From Halichondria panicea (Eukaryota > Porifera > Demospongiae > Suberitida > Halichondriidae): a stretch of DNA of 64,000 nucleotides. Under the pieces are notes generated by a model. It was not told the origin of the DNA. It searched no databases and saw only the letters and a program-made list of their open reading frames with translations. This document shows, in pieces, positions 58,832 to 64,000 of this stretch (its first letter is position 1; the number at the start of each line of letters is the position of its first letter). Made by a program: the position numbers and the translations under genes. The DNA is taken from the NCBI RefSeq assembly GCF_963675165.1, contig NC_087391.1, forward strand, positions 3,832,646 through 3,896,645, in the 5' to 3' direction.

Positions 58832-60063
58832 ATGGCACCAGGCGTTTCTAAACAGGTATGAATCTTCCTCACCCACACTGCACTAGGTGGTGATCGACTC
58901 TCACACCAGAGCTGAAAATATATAATGGGTAACCTTTTTTATTTTATTTTATTCTTCTTAGAACCTTTGTGTGCGTGTATTTCTGTACTGTCATGTTTTG
59001 ATAATAAAGCTTAAGTTTTGTAATCTGTATCTACTGAAATCGTATTAATTTTTGAGAGTGTTTTCCTCCCTCTAGAAAAAGGCCATGGAGAGCATCAACT
59101 CTCGTTTGGCTCTGGTCATGAAGAGTGGTAAATATACTCTTGGATATCGCTCGACAATCAAGAGTCTTCGACTGGGCAAAGCCAAACTGGTCATCCTTGC
59201 TTCGAACGCCCCTCCCCTCAGGTACGTAGGTATGGCCGGGTGTAAAAGAGTGGTGGTGGTGGGGAGTGACTATCCATTTTAAAAAGAAATGGGTCTCTTT
59301 GATAGGTCTAACAGTTTAGAATATGCGAAAGGTAGAGAAGCTTGTGCAGAAGTGGGGGTTCCACCGCAGAACCATTGACCGTGCCCACAATTGTTTCCAC
59401 CCTAAAGCCGTGTATCTCATAGGAGGGTTAACAAATTCAAACACAAATTTACCTTCTCTCTATAATCTGCTGATTTGTGCAGATTTCTGCAACAAGCTCT
59501 CACCCACTGACCTGAATTTTGGCGCCTTTTTCCCCATTGATAACCCAATCCAGCCACACACAACACCCCCTGAACGCCAGCTGAGTAACGTTACTTTTTT
59601 AATCTCCAACTGTCACAGATCGACTTTCGCTATTCCGGCTCTTTGAAGTACGGCCACCTCAATAATTAGACTTTATAGCCAGCAGGAGTGCTGCAAGTTA
59701 GATAGCTTTAGTTTTAGATAGCTAGATATAGAACAGTGTGCAACTATTCAGTTGCACACTGTTCTATATAGCTAGCTCGCATGCAGCTGCATGCTTGTTC
59801 TACGGACGCTTTTCGTACTCAATAAAGATCTGTACCCAGACAATTACCAAAATAATAATTGTTCTTTCATCCACTGCAGGAAGAGTGAGATAGAGTACTA
59901 TGCTATGCTGGCCAAGACTGGTGTGCATTATTACAGTGGTGACAATGTGTCACTGGGAACAGCTTGTGGCAAGTATTTCCGTGTAAGCACCCTCTCCATA
60001 ATTGACCCCGGGGACTCTGACATCATACGCACGGTACCGGCTGATTCAGGCAAGAAAGAATGA
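58832..60063 (+). CDS. RPL30: Ribosomal protein eL30 (RPL30)
   Basis: Three exons, 58832-58855, 59076-59221 and 59880-60063, total 354 nt, 117 residues (human 115). The sequence is recognisable throughout: [61 protein letters not shown] and [11 protein letters not shown]. It is a core protein of the large cytosolic ribosomal subunit. The start MAPGVSKQ is on a tiny first exon, typical of ribosomal protein genes. Intron 2 contains a strong hairpin (59719-59777). The gene follows CHEK2 on the same strand by only about 175 bases. Confidence 0.97.
59719..59777. repeat. Near-perfect hairpin in RPL30 intron 2
   Basis: Arms tatagaacagtgtgcaact (59727-59745) and its exact complement (59750-59768) are separated by only 4 bases. 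The stem extends a further 6-7 pairs with one bulge (gctaga / tagctagc). A 4-base loop is too short for a typical microRNA precursor, so a foldback mobile-element remnant or a cruciform-forming palindrome is more likely. Confidence 0.75.
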
Positions 60064-60220
60064 ACTGGTTGAACTGTTGTGTGAAGATTTTTTGTTGTAC
60101 CTTTTTCTGATGTGTATAAATGAAACAGCATGCCATAAACAAATCAAAGACATAAAAATTTTAATAATGGGTAAGGGTCGTGGGGGAGTGTTGTGTAAGA
60201 GCTAGAGGTCAGGAAAATTA

Positions 60221-62024
60221 ATGGAGAAACCTAAGATCAAGAAGCCCTGCTACAGCCTGTATGGATGGTGGTACAGTAAGATACCTCCAACTTGGATGGT
60301 CATCACTGGAGCATTGATTGTGCAGGTACAGATCAGTGGTTTAATATTGTAGCTCCATTTATTTAATAATTAAATACTAACAAAAACCTGCTAATAGAAT
60401 ACCTCAAGGCATGTTTTCTCTAGAGCTGATGGCTAGAAAGGATCTTCTTCTGGGGGGCAAAAAGATCTGGAGTGCACACACTACAACTTTTCAGAGCATG
60501 TCATGTGATATGATTGGCCACTCAGCTTACTAATGTAGATCGAATTGTTACTCAGCTGGTTCCATTAATTTTTGATGACGCCGCATTTCATTTAGCTCTA
60601 TCCACATTCCACTATAAATGTTGCAAGAGTCCAGACTTATTCAGTCTCTCCTTAACTATTTCCCTGAGAATACAGTATTTTGACAATTAATAATAAAAAA
60701 GGCAGAGAGGTCGAATTTCACAATGGCTTTCAATTCTGCTTCCGGCTTTGCAGCTATTTTCACTCTGGTATATATTAGGCTACCGGTAACCACAGAAAAT
60801 CAATTATCAACTTCGTAAGAAGATTTGCTATGCAATTGCTACATGTATACAAAAGACTGCGACAGCCTTTTTAATATGTAAAACCTCCCATAAATGATAA
60901 TAATAATTACTAATCCACGAATCAAATCCGAGCAAACGTGGCTATAGAAACTGGTCGTTTTTTTAGTCGCATTCCAAGTGTTGAGCAGGTACAGCTGGGA
61001 TACACACACACACTGTTGTCTTTACCGTATTCCCCTGTGACTGCCCCCCCCCCCCCGAGGCATAATAATCAGTCACATGCAGTGTCAGGTAATACGTTTC
61101 CTACAGGTCGGGTTCGGGCTGTATCCTGTAATTGTGAAGAAGTTTGCCGCTGGAGTGAAAGCCGATCCGCTAGTGCTGAGCTTTTACAGGTGAGCCCGTG
61201 GGGGCAAATCCCAAACAAAATTTTTGGCCTAACTCTTCAGAATCCCAATTTTGCTGTACAATTAGTGTATGAATTGATTATGTTCTCCCTATCGCAGAGA
61301 TGCGTTGTGTTCGCCAGTGCTGTTCCTATGTGCTATCATTGCTGAGAGAAAGATTCTCATCCCAGGGTTCAAAATGCTTGTTGTGAGTGTATTATTAAAT
61401 TGTCAACCTCTTGTGCTTACTATATTACTAGAATATTTTTCGGGTGAAAACCTTTGCGAATGAGCCAAATTAGCAGAAAATTTGACCCTTTTGCGATCTA
61501 ACTATTGCGTTCTCGTATGTATTTACTAGTAATAATTTAGGATTTTATTGTTGCGAATTGATCAACCCTCGCAAAATTCGCAAATGTTTGATGCTCACAA
61601 AACATTCTAGTAATACGGTATTAAATTAATGTTATTCATCTAAAGTGACTGCATTCATCTACTGTATTACATTTCAGGTCCTTATTCTACTGGGCTTGGT
61701 AGGAATGTTCGGAAATCAGGTAACAAACTTGAAATGTGGTGGTGCAATCTAATGAACGTAATCGTAAATCTACTCAAGTTTGACCAACCTAGTGACTTAT
61801 AGTCGACTCACTCTGCAGTTGTTGTACATTCTTGGGGTGTACTGGGCGGGGCCAGACATTGCCAGTGCTTTCCAGCCCATCATTCCAGTGTGGACAGCCA
61901 TCCTCGCACTGCTCACTTGCACAGAGAAAATACCCTCCCCATTTAATGTGAGTGACTCATTCGAATTCCATTAGAAAATCAAAATGTGTGTGCTATTAAT
62001 GAAAATAAAGTAATAATAATAATA

Positions 62025-62061
<37 letters not shown>

Positions 62062-63865
62062 TTATAAAATAAATAAAATAAGAAAATGTCGTCGACCTTT
62101 ACAAACCACCATCTAGTTACATGCTTTTTTCCATCTTTGCAGCTTCACACCTGGATAAAGCTGTTGGGAATAGGGCTAGCAGTAGGTATGTGTATGTTCC
62201 CAATAATTATCCTTGTCACCGTTACCTCCCACATTGTAGGCGGGGCTATAGAGTTGACTGTGACCGGTCAGAAGGGTGATGCTCCCTCCAACAACCACAC
62301 CTCTCACTCCAACTCAACTGACTCTGGAATCAACTTACATGTGATGGGCTATGTTGCTCTCTTTGGTAACACCTTTTGTATGGTGCGTTACTTTACTGTC
62401 TTATGGTAACCTATTAATTTTAGCATTATGAATAAAGTATTACTAGTATATAATAATACTCTGATGCCCAAATTTATATTTATCGCAGAGAATAGTACCT
62501 GCAAATAGGTAGTTTTGCTGTGCATTGATACCTTGAGTGACGTAAAGTGGGCCCTACATAGTTTTGGGGAACTTATTGGGTAATTGCACAAATCTGTTTC
62601 ACAAAACATTACAGTTGTCGTTGTTTGCTCTTTAGTCCTATATAATGAAATGATAACTCGTTTGTTATTTACAGGCTATTTATGTTCTCTTGCAAAAAAA
62701 GTTCATCTTCAACAAACTAAATTGTGAGTTCATGACACTTTTCTCCACGTAATCTGTAAATGCACAGGAACTCTGGTTAACCAGAATTATAAAAAGCTTA
62801 ATTTCAAGTTTAATGTCGTCACTTTTAGCAAGAGTCCACAATAAAAAAGGGAGAGTATCGAACAAAGCATTACTTTGCCTCACATGTATTTGGAAGGTAA
62901 CGTGACTTCCTGCTTGGTAACTGACCAATCCGAGCGCCTGGAGCCGCCACCACTTGCCTCGAGGCAGCAATAATGTTATTGCATATTGATCACGCGTTTC
63001 AGACAGGAAGTCATGTTACTTTCTGAATACATCTGATGCACAGGTGCATTGTTTGATACTCGCTCTCTTTTTAGTTACTGTTGCTTTGCAAAGGTCAACT
63101 GACACCAGACCCTACTCTATCAACACACAGGTCGATGGCGAGATTATCCTGTGTCAGTGACCGCGTACTCATACGTATTTGGTGCTATGTTCATGGGACT
63201 AGCCGCCACCATCTACCTCCCAGCCATGGGTCAGACCGACCACTTTATATTGCCAAGCAATGTGAGTTAGTAAAATCTTCTGATGTCAATGTTCAATCAG
63301 CAGTCATGCATGTATAGTTACGTCTTATTTACAAAAAGTCTAAACTTCAATACATTTTCATAGCCCTATGGTAAGGTATTTTTATTAAATAACTGTTTAT
63401 GTCTGCCTTCACATCACCCTTAGACTGACTAAGTATCTCGACTGATAGAAGGAGTGTTTATAAGATAGTGCTGATTCTCTTTCCCTTCTCAGGCTTGGTA
63501 TGCCCTGGTGTATGCAGTGTTTATCACATCGGCTCTTTGTTACCTCCTCATCACCTGGTCCAACATGCACCTCTCTGCTACCATAGTCACTGCCTTCTGG
63601 CCATTCCAGGTACCTACGTACCTGTATGTATTTTGTGTGGATGCATTCACTGATAAATTCTTCGCAAAAATCTATTTTGGCCCTACATCTTTCTGGGAAT
63701 CAGGTTTACTAGAGTGGTCCATCTACTTGTATTGGTTCTCTTTACCACAAGCTTATAATTATTTAGTGGTCTATAGTAACGTACAATATTTACTTTTACT
63801 TTATTCAGGTACTTGTGGCTGTGTTGGCGTCGTACTTCATTACTGGAGATGTTCTAGCTCCATTG
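60221..63865 (+). CDS. EamA/WAT1-like drug-metabolite transporter, 3' end beyond window
   Basis: Ten in-frame exons: 60221-60325, 61107-61189, 61298-61382, 61678-61719, 61819-61947, 62143-62382, 62675-62723, 63131-63261, 63493-63609 and 63809-63865. They give about 346 residues so far; at least one more exon lies to the right. The first half follows the EamA pattern closely: GFGLYPVIVKKFA, DPLVLSFYRD, ILLGLVGMFGNQLLYILGVY, ASAFQPIIPVWTAILALL and EKI. About nine hydrophobic helices are visible, against ten expected for the family. A hydrophilic segment with sequons (NHTSHSN, NST) sits between the two halves, after GGAIEL. The fold is shared with plant WAT1/nodulin-21 transporters; the substrate cannot be predicted. 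The ATG at 60221 was chosen as the only one consistent with a short cytosolic N-terminus before the first helix. Confidence 0.82.
60895..61075. repeat. Partial R1-related repeat in transporter intron 1
   Basis: Fragments atccacgaatcaaatccgag, gctatagaaactg, ttaccgtat and cgaggcataataa match parts of repeat family R1 in order, with much of the middle missing. Confidence 0.5.
61425..61613. mobile_element. Inverted-repeat element with TTACTAGAAT ends
   Basis: It lies in transporter intron 3. The left end ttactagaatatttttcggg is matched by the right end aaaacattctagtaa in inverse, and tgcgaat/attcgca repeats lie further in. It is about 190 bp and noncoding. Confidence 0.6.
62011..62064. repeat. 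(AAT)n microsatellite
   Basis: An imperfect run of about 17 AAT units lies in transporter intron 5. It is likely to vary in length between individuals. Confidence 0.9.
62844..63074. mobile_element. Inverted-repeat element in transporter intron 7
   Basis: The left end gagagtatcgaacaaagcat is inverted near the right end as gcattgtttgatactcgctc. Inner blocks (gtaacgtgacttcctgc / caggaagtcatgttactttc) are also inverted. A related element lies at 49718-49905. Confidence 0.6.
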
Positions 63866-64000
63866 GTAAGAACAGCAACACATTTTTTTACTGCCTGTGT
63901 TCGCGTGGTTACCGTAGTGCTAGAAGCATAAAATGTTGCTGTCTTGGGCCAATTTTAAGGCTACGAAAAGGTTATGCGATTTTGCAATTATTTCCTCGAT

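Noticed and set aside
58856-59075. Box C/D snoRNA in RPL30 intron 1
   Set aside because: A ggtgatc..gctga arrangement was noticed, but no proper TGATGA C box with paired terminal stem is present.

Overview
This is a eukaryotic nuclear window. Genes are split by short GT-AG introns, the intergenic DNA is AT-rich, and miniature transposons are frequent. CRIPT, AHSA1, CHEK2 and an adhesion GPCR show it is animal. Compact genes, Calx-beta/Ig/CCP receptor architecture and a plant-like EamA transporter suggest an early-branching invertebrate, most likely a demosponge such as Amphimedon; that species-level guess is inference. All gene models were built by hand from splice signals, reading phase and family resemblance.

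Layout. 1-1753: no gene, nested mobile-element remnants. 1754-3097 (+): secreted protein with two four-cysteine modules and a Pro/Lys/Thr-rich tail. 3748-5870 (-): CRIPT. 6356-7268 (-): TRAPPC6. 7558-12132 (+): AHSA1, an Hsp90 co-chaperone, head-to-head with TRAPPC6. 12704-13351 and 14240-14734 (+): two tandem single-exon membrane proteins with PPxY motifs. 15595-46625 (+): one enormous adhesion GPCR gene. 47221-50535 (+): peroxisomal 2-hydroxyacid oxidase ending in SKL. 51625-58657 (+): CHEK2, with a 2.26 kb hAT transposon in one intron. 58832-60063 (+): RPL30. 60221-past the right edge (+): EamA/WAT1-like transporter, 3' end missing.

The most striking content is the receptor gene. It reads without a break through 107 inferred exons (about 7,190 residues). 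In order it encodes a signal peptide, 7 Ig domains, 70 CCP (sushi) domains, a Calx-beta domain, a first GAIN/GPS module, an EGF-like module, 3 more CCPs, an Ig domain, a hormone-receptor-like domain, a second GAIN/GPS, seven transmembrane helices and a cytoplasmic tail. Most CCPs lie in two tandem exon arrays. One has a 1,363 bp unit of 5 exons, about 3 copies. The other has a unit of about 1,100 bp with 4 exons, 9.5 copies, several nearly identical including introns. Two GAIN/GPS modules in one polypeptide, the inner one lacking the usual cleavage-site Ser/Thr, is unusual.

The other genes are mainly conserved housekeeping genes (trafficking, chaperone, checkpoint, ribosome, peroxisome). They do not form an obvious pathway; the window is an ordinary gene-dense stretch around an extraordinary receptor locus.
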